DNA of 64,000 bases from Candidatus Dormiibacterota bacterium (GTDB lineage Bacteria > Chloroflexota > Dormibacteria > Dormibacterales > Dormibacteraceae), in the NCBI GenBank assembly GCA_024280995.1, contig JAMXLM010000045.1, positions 16,264 through 80,263 of the forward strand. The letters run 5' to 3'. The notes beneath the pieces are model-generated. The model did no database searches. It was not told the origin of the DNA and saw nothing but the letters and a program-made list of their open reading frames with translations. This document shows, in pieces, positions 51,835 to 61,341 of this stretch (positions are counted from its first letter, which is position 1; each line of letters begins with the position of its first letter). The position numbers and the translations under genes are program-made.

Positions 51835-54800
51835 TGGATTGCGCCTTGGGCCGCACTGTCTCGAGCCTCGTCGCCGCCTGGCCCATCAGGTCGTCGATGT
51901 CGGCCGTCAGCGCCGGACCCGCGAGCACATGGTAGCGATCGCTGTTCACGACCACCTCCCGGCTTCCGACCACGACGTGCAGCACGACGTCATCGGTCCC
52001 GGGGTGGCGCGCAAGCACCGATTCCAGCCGCTCGGCCAGGCCGGCGTCGCCGCTCGGCAGGCGCACGTGGACGAGCTGCCGGCGGGCGACCGGCACGCAC
52101 TCGGGATCGTCCCAGAGCCACGCCATGTCGGCCACGACCGAGGCCGTCTCGACCTCGGCCTCCATCTCCGGATCGACGGGCGCGCCCGCGCCGCCGGTCG
52201 CGCGGGTGCTGCCGGCACGCGCGTCGACCTTGCCCTGCACCACGACGACCTTGTCGGGCTCGAACAGCAGCCGCGTCTGCTCGAAGACTCGCGGGAAGAG
52301 GACGACGTCGACCGAGCCGGTCAGGTCCTCCAGCGTGGCGTAAGCCATGATCTGGCCCTTGCGCGTGACCACGCGCCGCACCTCGCGCACCAACCCCGCG
52401 ACGCGCACCTCCGTGTCCTGCAGCGCGCTGGTGACCTCCACCGCCTGGGTATCGGACAGCTTGGCCAGCTCGGCGGAGATGCGACGCAGCGGGTGGTCGC
52501 TGAGATAGAGCCCAAGCAGCTCCTTCTCCAGCCGAAGCTTTTCGTCGCCCGGCATCGGCGCGACGTCGATGGTCAGGCCGTAGTCGTCGGCTTCGACGTC
52601 GGGCGAGCCCACCATCTCGAGCAGCGAGGTCTGCCCAGACTCGCGGTCGCGGCGTGCACGCTCGGCCCGCGCGAGGGCGTGGTCGAGGGCCGCGATCAGC
52701 CGCGCACGCTCGCCGAGCGAGTCGCACGCGCCCGACTGCACCAGCGCCTCGAGCACGCGACGGTTGACGTCCTGGATCGCCGACGTGCGCTCGCAAAGGT
52801 CTTCGAGCGAGCGGTACGGGCCGTCGGCGCCGCGCAGCTCGACGATGCTCTCGACGGCGTGCCTGCCGACGTTCTTGATCGCGGCGAGGCCGAACTGAAT
52901 CCGTCCGTCGGTCATGGAGAAGTCGACGTTCGACTTGTTGACGTCGGGCGCGAGGACATCGATGCCCCGAAGCCGGCAATCGACGATCGCGGTGGCCACG
53001 CGATCGAAGCTTCCCTCCATGTGGATGAGAAGCGCGGTCATGTACTCGAGCGTGTAGTTGGCCTTCAGGTAAGCCGTCTGGTACGCGACCAGCCCGTATG
53101 CCGCCGAATGCGCTCGGTTGAAGCCGTACTCGGCGAACTTGGCGATGCCGTCGAACAGCGCCTCGGCGGTGGGCTTGGCGATCCCCCGCTCGACCGCTCC
53201 GTCGATGAACTTGGTGCGGAGCCTGGCCATCTTGACCTTGTCCTTCTTGCCCATCGCCGCCCGCAGGATGTCGGCTTCGCTGAGCGAGAAGCCCGCGATC
53301 TCGCGCGCGGCCATCATCACCTGCTCCTGGTAGATCATCACGCCGTACGTGTCGCGCAGGATCGGCTCGAGCCGTTCGTGCATGTACTCGATCGGCTCAC
53401 GACCCTGCTTGCGCGCGATGAACGCCGGGATGTTCACCATCGGGCCCGGGCGGAACAGCGCCACCGCCGCGGCGACGTCCTCGAAGCCCTGCGGCCGCAT
53501 GTCCGTCAGCATCCGGCGCATGCCGGCCCCTTCGAGTTGGAACACGCCGTGCGTATCCGCGTTGGCCAGCAGCTCAAAGGTCTTGGCGTCGTCGAACGGG
53601 ATCTTGTCGATGTCGATGTCGATCGCGCGCCGTTCCTCGATCAGACGCAGGCACGTCGCGATGATGTCGAGGTTCTGGAGGCCCAGGAAGTCGATCTTCA
53701 GCAGCCCGATGTCGCCGACCGCCTTCATGTCGTACTGCGTGATGACCGCCTCGCGACCGGGGCCGTACTGGAGTGGCGTGTAATGGACCAGCGGCTCGGG
53801 CGCGATGACTACGCCGGCGGCGTGCGTGCTGACGTTGCGCGACACGCCTTCGAGAGTCTTGGCGACATCGACAAGCCGCTTGTTCTCTTCGCTCGACTCG
53901 ACGGCCTCGCGGAACTCAGGCACCTCCTTGATCGTGTCCTCGAGCGACTTGGAGCGGCCCTGCCAGACCGGCACCAGCTTGGCCAGGCGGTCTGTGTCGC
54001 GGAGCGGGACCTCGAGCACACGGCCGACGTCGCGAATCGCGGCCTTCGACGCCATCGTCGTGAAGGTGATGATCTGCGCCACGCGGTCCGCCCCGTACTT
54101 CTCCGACACGTATCGGATGACCCGTTCTCGGCCTTCGACCGAGAAGTCGCAGTCGATGTCAGGCATCGATACCCGGTCGATGTTCAAGAACCGCTCGAAG
54201 ATCAGACCGTGCTCCAGGGGATCCAGGTTGGTGATGCCCAGGCAATAGGAGACGAGGCTCCCCGCGGCGCTGCCGCGGCCCGGTCCGACGACGATCCCAT
54301 TCTTGCGCGCGAAGTTGTAGAAGTCCCAGACGATCAGGAAGTAGGACGCATACCCGGTCTGCCCGATGACCGAGAGCTCGACGTCCGCGCGCTCGGTTGC
54401 GGCTGAAGGCGGCGCGTCTCCATACCTCCACTCGAGACCTTTGATCACGAGCCGGCGCAGGTACTGGTCCGGAGTCAGGCCGTCGGGGACGTCAAACGGC
54501 GGCAGCAGCGTCGCGCCCAGGCCGATCTTGAGGTCGCACTGCTCGGCCACCTCGACTGTGCTGAGGAGCGCCTCGGGCATGTCGGCGAACGTTTCCGCCA
54601 TCTCCTGCGGCGTCTTCAGGTAGTTCTCCTGGGTCGAGAATCGCCAGCGGTTCGGATCGTTGAAACGCGCGCCGGTCTGGAGACACAGCAACACGTCGTG
54701 CGCCTCCGAGTCGTGGCGGTGGACGTAGTGCAGGTCGTTCGTCGCACAGAGCCGAAGCCCGAACTCCTTGCCGAAGCTCGTGAGAACCTCGTTGACCTGG

Positions 54801-55363
54801 ACCTGCCGGTCGATACCGTGGCGCTGGACCTCGAGCAGGAATCGGTCCTTGCCGAAGATGTCGCGGTAGGAGGCGACCGCTTCACGCGCGCCGTCGACAT
54901 CGCCTTCGACGATCCGGCTGGCCGCCTCACCTTGCAAGCAGCCTGAGAGCGCGATCACACCCTTCGACCGCTCGGCCAGGACCTCCTTGTCGATGCGGGG
55001 CTTGTAATACATGCCCTCCATCTGCCCGACCGAGCACAGGTGCATGAGGTTCAGGTAGCCCTCGTGGTCGGCGGCCAGGAGCGTGAGGTGGTTCGGGTCG
55101 CGGTCGACGCGACCTTCACGCAGCAGGCGAGAGCGCGGCGCTACGTAGACCTCGCAGCCGATGATGGGTTTGATCCCAGCCTCTTTGCAGGCCTTGTAGA
55201 AGTGGATCGCGCCGTACATGACGCCGTGGTCGGTGAGTCCGATCGCCGGCATCTCGAGCTCCGCCGCCCGCGCGACCATTGCCTGGATGCGGCTGGCGCC
55301 ATCGAGCAGCGAATACTCGGTGTGGTTGTGGAGGTGGACGAATGTGTTGGGGGCGTGCGGCAT
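51782..55363 (-). CDS. dnaE: DNA polymerase III alpha subunit
   Basis: The 1193-residue replicative polymerase. The N-terminal PHP domain (FVHLHNHTEYSLLDG; TDHG at 45; GCEVYV near 70; NDLHYV at 209-214) keeps many metal ligands. The polymerase core has PDIDCDFS (401-408) with the catalytic Asp residues, and the FRPGPMVNIPAFIARKQG finger segment. Helix-hairpin-helix and OB-fold (VAGLVREVRRVVTRKGQIMAYATLED) domains come at the C-terminus. An intact-looking PHP site suggests intrinsic proofreading. Confidence 0.96.
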   Translation of the reverse strand: MPHAPNTFVHLHNHTEYSLLDGASRIQAMVARAAELEMPAIGLTDHGVMYGAIHFYKACKEAGIKPIIGCEVYVAPRSRLLREGRVDRDPNHLTLLAADHEGYLNLMHLCSVGQMEGMYYKPRIDKEVLAERSKGVIALSGCLQGEAASRIVEGDVDGAREAVASYRDIFGKDRFLLEVQRHGIDRQVQVNEVLTSFGKEFGLRLCATNDLHYVHRHDSEAHDVLLCLQTGARFNDPNRWRFSTQENYLKTPQEMAETFADMPEALLSTVEVAEQCDLKIGLGATLLPPFDVPDGLTPDQYLRRLVIKGLEWRYGDAPPSAATERADVELSVIGQTGYASYFLIVWDFYNFARKNGIVVGPGRGSAAGSLVSYCLGITNLDPLEHGLIFERFLNIDRVSMPDIDCDFSVEGRERVIRYVSEKYGADRVAQIITFTTMASKAAIRDVGRVLEVPLRDTDRLAKLVPVWQGRSKSLEDTIKEVPEFREAVESSEENKRLVDVAKTLEGVSRNVSTHAAGVVIAPEPLVHYTPLQYGPGREAVITQYDMKAVGDIGLLKIDFLGLQNLDIIATCLRLIEERRAIDIDIDKIPFDDAKTFELLANADTHGVFQLEGAGMRRMLTDMRPQGFEDVAAAVALFRPGPMVNIPAFIARKQGREPIEYMHERLEPILRDTYGVMIYQEQVMMAAREIAGFSLSEADILRAAMGKKDKVKMARLRTKFIDGAVERGIAKPTAEALFDGIAKFAEYGFNRAHSAAYGLVAYQTAYLKANYTLEYMTALLIHMEGSFDRVATAIVDCRLRGIDVLAPDVNKSNVDFSMTDGRIQFGLAAIKNVGRHAVESIVELRGADGPYRSLEDLCERTSAIQDVNRRVLEALVQSGACDSLGERARLIAALDHALARAERARRDRESGQTSLLEMVGSPDVEADDYGLTIDVAPMPGDEKLRLEKELLGLYLSDHPLRRISAELAKLSDTQAVEVTSALQDTEVRVAGLVREVRRVVTRKGQIMAYATLEDLTGSVDVVLFPRVFEQTRLLFEPDKVVVVQGKVDARAGSTRATGGAGAPVDPEMEAEVETASVVADMAWLWDDPECVPVARRQLVHVRLPSGDAGLAERLESVLARHPGTDDVVLHVVVGSREVVVNSDRYHVLAGPALTADIDDLMGQAATRLETVRPKAQSNGNGKGGWNGDRGRRGQ

Positions 55364-55408
55364 CGTTTGGCTCGGGTTGGCGGTCCCCGGAGATAGTTTA
55401 GGTTCTCC

Positions 55409-55876
55409 GTGTTGCCCACTGACTCACCCGGGGAGCGTCTGCTCGACCGCCTCGAAAAGGCGTGGCGCGAGCTGGGTGACTCTTACGTGGGTCTATCCGA
55501 GACCGAGCTCACACGCCCGGGCGCGGCCGGGAATTGGTCGGTGAAGGATGTCATCGCGCACGTGACGACCTGGGAAGAAGAAGCCCTGAAGCACTTGCCG
55601 ACAGTGATCAGCGGCCGTCGTCCGCCGAGGTACGCGAGCGAGGGGGGCATCGACGCCTTCAACGCCCGGACCGCGGAGCGCAAAGCAGGCCTTTCACTCG
55701 ATGCGGTTCTGGAGCAACGCGACGACACCCACAGGCGACTGGTCGAGTTTGTTCGCAGTCTGCCAAGCGCCGGCGTCGCGAGCCCACGCGTCGTCCGGCG
55801 GCTGAGGCTCGACACGTTCGGGCACTACACGCTGCACGCCGAAGCCATTCGGGCATGGCGTGCACATAACCTTTAA
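55409..55876 (+). CDS. DinB-like/ClbS-type four-helix protein
   Basis: A 155-residue protein of the DinB/maleylpyruvate-isomerase-N superfamily: WSVKDVIAHVTTWEEEALKHL with the first metal His, and the C-terminal HYTLHAEAIRAWR with the second and third His positions. The fold serves thiol transferases and the colibactin self-resistance protein ClbS; the role here is unknown. GTG 55409 or TTG 55412 start. It is divergent from dnaE across 45 bp. Confidence 0.8.
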   Translation: MLPTDSPGERLLDRLEKAWRELGDSYVGLSETELTRPGAAGNWSVKDVIAHVTTWEEEALKHLPTVISGRRPPRYASEGGIDAFNARTAERKAGLSLDAVLEQRDDTHRRLVEFVRSLPSAGVASPRVVRRLRLDTFGHYTLHAEAIRAWRAHNL

Positions 55877-55883
55877 TACCGCT

Positions 55884-57053
55884 GTGGCTCGATTAGCACT
55901 GCCGGCGCTCGCCGAGGGACCCGCGGAGATGGCTCACTCGGGCATCCGCGAGATCGCCAACGAGGCGCTCCGCCGGCCGGGCACGATCCGGCTCGACGTC
56001 GGCCAGCCGGACTTTCCCACTCCGCAGCACGTCAAGGACGCGGGCAAGCGAGCGATCGACGAGAACATGACCTTCTACACCCACACGCAAGGGCTCCTCT
56101 CGCTGCGCGAGAAGCTCGTCGACAAGCTGGCCCGCGTGAACGGCATCAAGACCACGCCCGAGGCCATCGCATGCGGCCCCGGCGGCGTCGGCGCCATCGC
56201 GGCGACGCTCGCGGCCATCGTGGAGCGTGGAGATGAAGTCCTTCTTTCCGACCCGGGCTGGCCGAACTACCGGATGATGCTGCCCTGGCTCGGCGCCCGC
56301 GCGGTCTTCTATCCATGCCCGCCCTCGGCGGGCTTTCAGCCGGACCTCGAATCGATCGAGCGGCTGATCTCGCCTCAGACCAAGGTGCTGGTGGTCAACA
56401 GTCCCAACAACCCCACGGGCGCGGTCTACCCGCCGGACACGATCGCCGCGATGGTCGAGCTGGCGCAGCGCCACAACCTCTGGCTTATAAGCGACGAGTG
56501 CTACGACCAGATCGTCCTCGACGGATCGTGGACCAGCCCGGCGCACATCGCGCCGGACGACCCACGCATCGCGAGCGCCTTCACCTTCTCCAAGACCTAC
56601 GCCATGACCGGCTGGCGACTCGGTTACGTCACGGGGTCGAACGAGCTGATCGACACCGTGACCAAGGTCCTGGAGTCCAACTCGTCCTGCACCTCGACGA
56701 TCACGCAGGTCGCGGCCGAAGCCGCGCTGGCAGGCCCGCAGGACTGCGTGGCCGAGATGGCTTCGGCATACCGGCGCCGGCGCGACCTGGCCGCCGGCAT
56801 CCTCGAGGAGGCGGAGCTCTTGATAGCCAGGCCGAGCGGCGCTTTCTACATCATGGCCGACGTTTCGCCGACCGGCCTACCAGCGCGTGATTTTGCCTTC
56901 AGGCTGCTCCGTGAGCGCGGGGTCAGCGCCGCGCCGGGTACCGCATTTGGGCAGCAGGCAGCCGGTGCGGTGAGGATCAGCCTTGCCAGCTCGGACGCCG
57001 ATCTTCGAGAGGGAGTGAGCCGGCTCGCGGAATTCGTACACCGCGGTATCTAA
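55884..57053 (+). CDS. Class I/II PLP-dependent aminotransferase
   Basis: A 389-residue fold-type I aminotransferase similar to aspartate aminotransferases: RLDVGQPDFPTPQHV, YTHTQGLLSLRE, VVNSPNNPTGAVYP, ISDECYDQIV, the PLP Lys in SKTYAMTGWRLGY, and the C-terminal substrate Arg in GAVRISLASSD. GTG 55884 avoids overlap with the DinB-like gene and starts at the family N-terminus; GTG 55860 is also open. The amino-acid substrate is not readable. Confidence 0.92.
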   Translation: MARLALPALAEGPAEMAHSGIREIANEALRRPGTIRLDVGQPDFPTPQHVKDAGKRAIDENMTFYTHTQGLLSLREKLVDKLARVNGIKTTPEAIACGPGGVGAIAATLAAIVERGDEVLLSDPGWPNYRMMLPWLGARAVFYPCPPSAGFQPDLESIERLISPQTKVLVVNSPNNPTGAVYPPDTIAAMVELAQRHNLWLISDECYDQIVLDGSWTSPAHIAPDDPRIASAFTFSKTYAMTGWRLGYVTGSNELIDTVTKVLESNSSCTSTITQVAAEAALAGPQDCVAEMASAYRRRRDLAAGILEEAELLIARPSGAFYIMADVSPTGLPARDFAFRLLRERGVSAAPGTAFGQQAAGAVRISLASSDADLREGVSRLAEFVHRGI

Positions 57054-57128
57054 CCGGTCCCCATCGGTTATCCTGCCGCAGTTGAACTCGGGCGTAACCG
57101 TCACCGCCAACGTTCCGTTTGCCCAAAC

Positions 57129-57233
57129 ATGCAGCTTCTAAGACCCATCCTCAAGCTGATGGTGAGGAACCTGGGCCCAGGCAAGCTGCGGCTCACGCTC
57201 CTCAAGATCGGGCACGGCATCGACGCCTTCTAG
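57129..57233 (+). CDS. Possible 34-residue small protein
   Basis: ATG 57129 to TAG 57231 encodes MQLLRPILKLMVRNLGPG, then KLRLTLLKIGHGIDAF: basic and amphipathic, unlike chance frames in this GC-rich DNA, which are Arg/Pro-rich. No ribosome site is seen. It fills the 225-bp gap between the aminotransferase and the convergent DUF4386 gene. Coding status is uncertain. Confidence 0.3.
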   Translation: MQLLRPILKLMVRNLGPGKLRLTLLKIGHGIDAF

Positions 57234-57278
57234 GGCTCGGTTCCAGGCAAGCCACGCCCGGCGTGGTGTCGCCCTCGA

Positions 57279-57962
57279 TCACGCTGAGGAAGAGGTGGTA
57301 AGGCGCTGGGCACGCACGCCCATCGCGATCAGCCACAGCAGGAAGACCGCTTCCGCGAGGCCGCCGGCCAGACCGAAGTACGTTGAGAGTCCCGATTCGA
57401 GGCTCGCGCCGGCAAACGAGACCGCCACGCCCGAGACGTAGGCCGCGCCACCCACCGCCAGCGCGACACCGAGCGCCCTTGGGAGCGACCCGGACCGGTA
57501 GACGAGATAGCCGAGGGGCAGCATGTAGCCACCGAAGAAGATCTGCGCGACCAGGTACCCGATGCGGTGCATGTCGAGAAGGAAGAGCACGGTTCCCGGA
57601 CCACCGACACCGAAGCTGCCGTTGGTCGCGACCAGCAGCGCCGCGGCGTGAGTGAGCATGTTGATCGCCTGCATAGGGATGCTCACGGCGTTGAGGATGA
57701 GCATCGCGAGGGCCGCCGGCTGGTTGACCGGTCGGAGGACAACGTACAGGATGATGCCGACCGCCAGGTACAGCGGCAGGTCGGCCAGGTCGGCCGCAAA
57801 CGCGACCTGAAACAGAGTTGCGTGGCGGGCGACGTTCGCCGCAGTCGCCGCCGGGTCTCCCGAGACCGTGTTGCTGGTCCGAACATATTCAGCGAAGCCA
57901 CCGACGATCGCGTCGGCGAGGTACAGCAGACCTCCCACCCTGGCGAGATTCCTTATCGACAT
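57279..57962 (-). CDS. DUF4386-type membrane protein
   Basis: A 227-residue protein with six hydrophobic helices. The N-terminus MSIRNLARVGGLLYLADAIVGGFAEYVR and the later RIGYLVAQIFFGGYMLPLGYLVYRSG fit the DUF4386 family of unknown function. The upstream ATG (57977) is followed by GGAGGT, which serves as the ribosome site for ATG 57962, so the latter is chosen. It is divergent from a TetR gene with tandem operators between them and is probably that regulator's target. Confidence 0.85.
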   Translation of the reverse strand: MSIRNLARVGGLLYLADAIVGGFAEYVRTSNTVSGDPAATAANVARHATLFQVAFAADLADLPLYLAVGIILYVVLRPVNQPAALAMLILNAVSIPMQAINMLTHAAALLVATNGSFGVGGPGTVLFLLDMHRIGYLVAQIFFGGYMLPLGYLVYRSGSLPRALGVALAVGGAAYVSGVAVSFAGASLESGLSTYFGLAGGLAEAVFLLWLIAMGVRAQRLTTSSSA

Positions 57963-57988
57963 GTCGACTACCTCCATCCGGGAATTTA

Positions 57989-58014
57989 ACTTACACCGTA
58001 AGTTTACGCCGTAA
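57989..58014. promoter_or_regulatory. Tandem TetR operators between DUF4386 and TetR genes
   Basis: ACTTAC-ACC-GTAAGT (57989-58003) and TTAC-GCC-GTAA (58004-58014) are adjacent inverted repeats with the same TTAC-3-GTAA core, in a 69-bp divergent gap. The arrangement is typical of TetR autoregulation with control of the divergent gene. Confidence 0.7.
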
Positions 58015-58031
58015 GGTACACTCGCGTCAAG

Positions 58032-58670
58032 ATGCCTCTGAGTCGCGCTGTCGTGTTGAAGGCGGCGATGGAGGTCGCCGATCGCGAAGGCCTGGATCGC
58101 CTCAGCATGCGGAGGCTCGGCGCGGCGCTGGGCGTCGAGGCGATGTCCCTCTACAACTACTTCGCCAGCAAGGACGAACTTCTCGCCGCGCTCGTCGACG
58201 TCGTCTTCAGCGAGATCGAGCTACCGCAGCGTGGAGGATGGAAGAGCGCGATGCGCAGGCGCGCGATCTCCGCGCTCGACGTCCTGATGCGACATCGCTG
58301 GGCCGTGGGCTTGCTGGAGTCGAGCACCCGGCCCGGGCCGGCCAACCTCGGCCATCACGAGGGGGTGTTGAAGCGCTTGCGCGAGGCGGGTTTCTCCGTC
58401 GCGCTCACCGCTCACGCTTACTCGGCTCTCGACAGCTACACGTACGGGTTCGCCCTGCAGCAGATCAGCCTGCCGTTCGGCACGGGTGAGCAGGCCAGCG
58501 AGGTGGCCGAGAGCATCCTTGGCCAGAACGTCGCCGACCGCTATCCCTACCTCGCGGAGATCGCGACCGAGCATGTCATGAAGCCTGGGTACAGCTACCG
58601 CAACGAGTTCGAGTTCGGGCTCGACCTGATCCTCGATGGCCTTTCAAGAGCGCTCGAGAAGCGCCACTGA
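58032..58670 (+). CDS. TetR family regulator (TetR_C type)
   Basis: A 212-residue TetR protein. The helix-turn-helix (about 6-50) includes [20 protein letters not shown] and [17 protein letters not shown]. The C-terminal domain resembles tetracycline-repressor-type ligand domains ([42 protein letters not shown]). It likely represses the divergent DUF4386 gene through the tandem repeats at 57989-58014. Its 3' end overlaps the convergent methyltransferase by 27 bp. Confidence 0.92.
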   Translation: MPLSRAVVLKAAMEVADREGLDRLSMRRLGAALGVEAMSLYNYFASKDELLAALVDVVFSEIELPQRGGWKSAMRRRAISALDVLMRHRWAVGLLESSTRPGPANLGHHEGVLKRLREAGFSVALTAHAYSALDSYTYGFALQQISLPFGTGEQASEVAESILGQNVADRYPYLAEIATEHVMKPGYSYRNEFEFGLDLILDGLSRALEKRH

Positions 58671-59894
58671 TTCGATGTGGTACGTCTGCGGGAACATGTC
58701 GACGATCGCCGCGCGCCTGACGCGGTAGCCGCCTCTCACCAGCGCGACCAGGTCGCGGGCGTGCGTCGACGGTTCGCAGCTCACGTAGACGAGGCGGTCG
58801 AGGCCGAGCCGGATCAGCTCCGCGACCGCGGCAGGCTCGCACCCGGCGCGTGGCGGGTCGAGGATGGCCGCGTCGTGCCGTCCGATCCGGACGCGTCGCA
58901 GGACATCCTCCACCTTGCCAGGCATGTAGTCGACGCGGGCGGAGTTGATTCGGGCGTTGAGCCGGCCCAGCTGCACCGCCCGGGGATTCTCCTCGACGGC
59001 CGTGACCGAGGCGCCGCCGCGGGCGACCGCGACGGAAATGGTGCCGATGCCGGCGTAGAGGTCGAGCACGCGCGCACCAGGCTGGGCATCCAGCATGTCG
59101 AGCGCCGCCCGGTAGAGCACCAGCATCTGCCGGTAGTTCGTCTGGACGAACGTGTCGTTGCGGACGCGAAACGCAAGGTTCCAGAACTCGAGCGACATCG
59201 CGTCGTCGAGCAATGTGAGGTCAGGCAGGAGCTCGGCGACCCTTTGAGCGAACGGTTCGCGTGGCCAGTGGGCCTCGCGACCGGTGAAGCGCAGGCGCCA
59301 CAACAGGCCTCCGCCTGAAGGCTCCACGGTCAGCATCAGGTTCTGCAGTGCGGTCAGGCCCATCTCGGTCGCAGCGGCAGCGAATGCCGGCAGCGCGCGC
59401 TCGATGCGTTCGTCGTGGATGAGGCAGCTGTCGATGGGCAGGAGCGAGTGGGAGCGGAGCCGGTGGAAGCCGAACGTCCACCGGTCGCCATCCCGGATCG
59501 CCTCGAACTCGCCGCGGATCCTGTACCGCCATGGATCGTCCATGCCGAGAACGGCGGCGTCGGGCGGGAGTCGGAGACCGGCGCGCGACCACGCTTCTTC
59601 GACCACCTGGCGCTTGAGCTCGAGCTGGTAGCCGTAGGACGCGTGCTGGAGCTGGCACCCGCCGCAGATGCCGAAATACGGGCACGGAGGGGCGACGCGA
59701 TGCGGCGACGGCTCGATTACCTGCGTCGCGGCCGCGACGGCGACTCCGCCCTGGCGGCCGCGCGGCTCCGCTTCGACGACCTCGCCGGGCAGGGCGTAGT
59801 TGACGAGCCACACCCTTCCCCCGCTGCCCGCCTCGCGCGCCACGCTCGCACCACCGTGCGCCGGCGAGGTCGGCCTGAGGATCAGCGGCGCCAC
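58644..59894 (-). CDS. RNA m5U methyltransferase (RlmD/RumA-like) with 4Fe-4S cluster
   Basis: A 416-residue enzyme. The N-terminal TRAM-like domain (about 1-60) is followed by the cluster motif [14 protein letters not shown] (about 71-84). The SAM domain shows [33 protein letters not shown] and the nucleophile Cys in [13 protein letters not shown]. It methylates a uridine in rRNA or tRNA; the exact site cannot be told. Its GTG start overlaps the upstream PHP gene stop by 13 bp. Confidence 0.92.
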   Translation of the reverse strand: MAPLILRPTSPAHGGASVAREAGSGGRVWLVNYALPGEVVEAEPRGRQGGVAVAAATQVIEPSPHRVAPPCPYFGICGGCQLQHASYGYQLELKRQVVEEAWSRAGLRLPPDAAVLGMDDPWRYRIRGEFEAIRDGDRWTFGFHRLRSHSLLPIDSCLIHDERIERALPAFAAAATEMGLTALQNLMLTVEPSGGGLLWRLRFTGREAHWPREPFAQRVAELLPDLTLLDDAMSLEFWNLAFRVRNDTFVQTNYRQMLVLYRAALDMLDAQPGARVLDLYAGIGTISVAVARGGASVTAVEENPRAVQLGRLNARINSARVDYMPGKVEDVLRRVRIGRHDAAILDPPRAGCEPAAVAELIRLGLDRLVYVSCEPSTHARDLVALVRGGYRVRRAAIVDMFPQTYHIESVALLERS

Positions 59895-60667
59895 ACCGAG
59901 ACCGGGTCACGTGCGGGCTTGAAGCCGGCCGACTCGACCATCTGGGCGGCGACCTGGAACCCTTCGGCCACCTTGTCCGGGCTGTGGGCGTCGCTGCCGT
60001 ACTGGACGGCCTGGCCGCCAAGCTCGCGCCACCAGCGGACGACGGAGAGGTCCGGGCACAACACGTCGCCGCGCGTCGTGTTCACCTCGAGCACGCGCCC
60101 GGTGCGCACCGCCGCCTTCAGCACGGCGCGGATCTCCTCCTCGTAGTCCCTTTCTTTGTAGCCGGGCCAGTAGCGCTTCGGGTAGTCGAGGTGCGCGAGG
60201 ACCTCGAAGCGCAGGCCGGCCTCGAGCATCGTCAGCATCTCGTCGAAATAGCTGCGTGTGGCGGCCGCGACGTCAAGGCCCTCGCGCTTGTTGAACTGGC
60301 TCGCGTCGACCAGTTCTCCGCCCACCTTCACGCAGTGCACCGACCCGAGAACGTTGTCCAGCGGACCGGCCGCGAGGACCGCCGCCGTCTCCGCGGGAAA
60401 CCAGTGCGGCTCGCCGAGCTCGACGCCGCTCACGATGCGCAGGCCGGGAAACCTGGCCCGGCACCGATCGACGCAGTCGAGGTAGCCCGCCACGTCGACG
60501 GAGTGCTGCTCGGCGTGGACCTTGACGAAGTCCGCGTGCTCCGTGAACGCGATGGCCGGCAGGCCGAGCTCGACTGCGCGCTCACAGCTCCTCTCCATCG
60601 CACCGCGTGGCGCGTCCCACGACCATTCGGTGTGCACGTGAAGGTCCGCGGGAAGAGGCACGCCCAA
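59882..60667 (-). CDS. PHP-domain phosphatase (histidinol-phosphatase-like)
   Basis: A 261-residue PHP protein: ADLHVHTEWSWDAP (about 7-20), FTEHADF, the Glu in GVELGEP, GSVHCV, LAHLDYPKRY, and the C-terminal SDAHSPDKV. The length and motifs fit HisK-type histidinol-phosphate phosphatases, but no other his genes are nearby, so the substrate is uncertain. It lies between the methyltransferase and the cysteine-rich regulator on the same strand. Confidence 0.85.
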   Translation of the reverse strand: MGVPLPADLHVHTEWSWDAPRGAMERSCERAVELGLPAIAFTEHADFVKVHAEQHSVDVAGYLDCVDRCRARFPGLRIVSGVELGEPHWFPAETAAVLAAGPLDNVLGSVHCVKVGGELVDASQFNKREGLDVAAATRSYFDEMLTMLEAGLRFEVLAHLDYPKRYWPGYKERDYEEEIRAVLKAAVRTGRVLEVNTTRGDVLCPDLSVVRWWRELGGQAVQYGSDAHSPDKVAEGFQVAAQMVESAGFKPARDPVSVWRR

Positions 60668-60670
60668 AGG

Positions 60671-61225
60671 CTAGCCGACGCTGAAGCTGCAACCTCCACA
60701 GCCGTCAGGACCCTCGGGCAGGACCGCTGTGCCGGTCGAGCCTTCGATCAGCCCTGCGTGGACGGCGCAGACCACGTCCTGGGCGCCCTCGCACACGGCA
60801 CCGAAGATGCATGTCGCGACGTGCATGAGCGCGCCCTCGCGCTTGTAGTCGCCTCCGAGCGACTCGAGCTGCACCGCGGCGCCGGCCTCGCGAGCAACGG
60901 CACGAGGCGGCCTGCCCGTGTTGGCGGCCCGGGCCAGCACCTGCGCCAGCAGCCTTGTCTGTCGCGGCGGATAGGAAAGCTCGATCGCGTTGCCCGAGTA
61001 GCGGTAGGCGTTCGCCGGGCGGCCGCGCCCTCCACGCACGGACACCTTCGTCGCCAGCCCCGCCTCCACGAGTGCCTCGAGGTGCTCGAAAGCGACGGTG
61101 CGATGAGTGCCCTCGCGTTCCGCGATCTCGTCGACCGTCCAGAAGCCGCGCGGCCGGCTCCTGAGTATGTCGGCCACGCGTCGCCGGGGCGGGGCGAAAG
61201 CGGAAAGGGTTTTATCTGACTTCAT
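60671..61225 (-). CDS. Winged-helix regulator with cysteine-rich C-terminus (SufR-like)
   Basis: A 184-residue regulator. The N-terminal winged helix (VADILRSRPRGFWTVDEIAE, then AFEHLEALVEAGLATKVSV) binds DNA. The C-terminal part has Cys in TCIFGAVCEG, DVVCAVH and the terminal GCGGCSF, the spacing seen in regulators that hold an Fe-S cluster or metal. ATG 61225 gives the family start. It is divergent from the duplicated helical protein gene across 116 bp, so redox or metal control of that operon is inferred. Confidence 0.78.
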   Translation of the reverse strand: MKSDKTLSAFAPPRRRVADILRSRPRGFWTVDEIAEREGTHRTVAFEHLEALVEAGLATKVSVRGGRGRPANAYRYSGNAIELSYPPRQTRLLAQVLARAANTGRPPRAVAREAGAAVQLESLGGDYKREGALMHVATCIFGAVCEGAQDVVCAVHAGLIEGSTGTAVLPEGPDGCGGCSFSVG

Positions 61226-61341
61226 GCGATCAAAAATCGAATCGGCCTCCGAATTATGCCGACAGGGGAATTGAGTGTATCCCGGACCAGTATATCTTGG
61301 AGATCCGGCCAATTAAATCGTCGCAGGGAGGCTTTTTGCCC

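Noticed and set aside
51577..55363. TRAP-binding (G/U)AG repeat leaders inside the window
   Set aside because: GAG triplets are abundant from Glu codons and GC-rich DNA; no regular spaced run upstream of a gene start stood out by eye.
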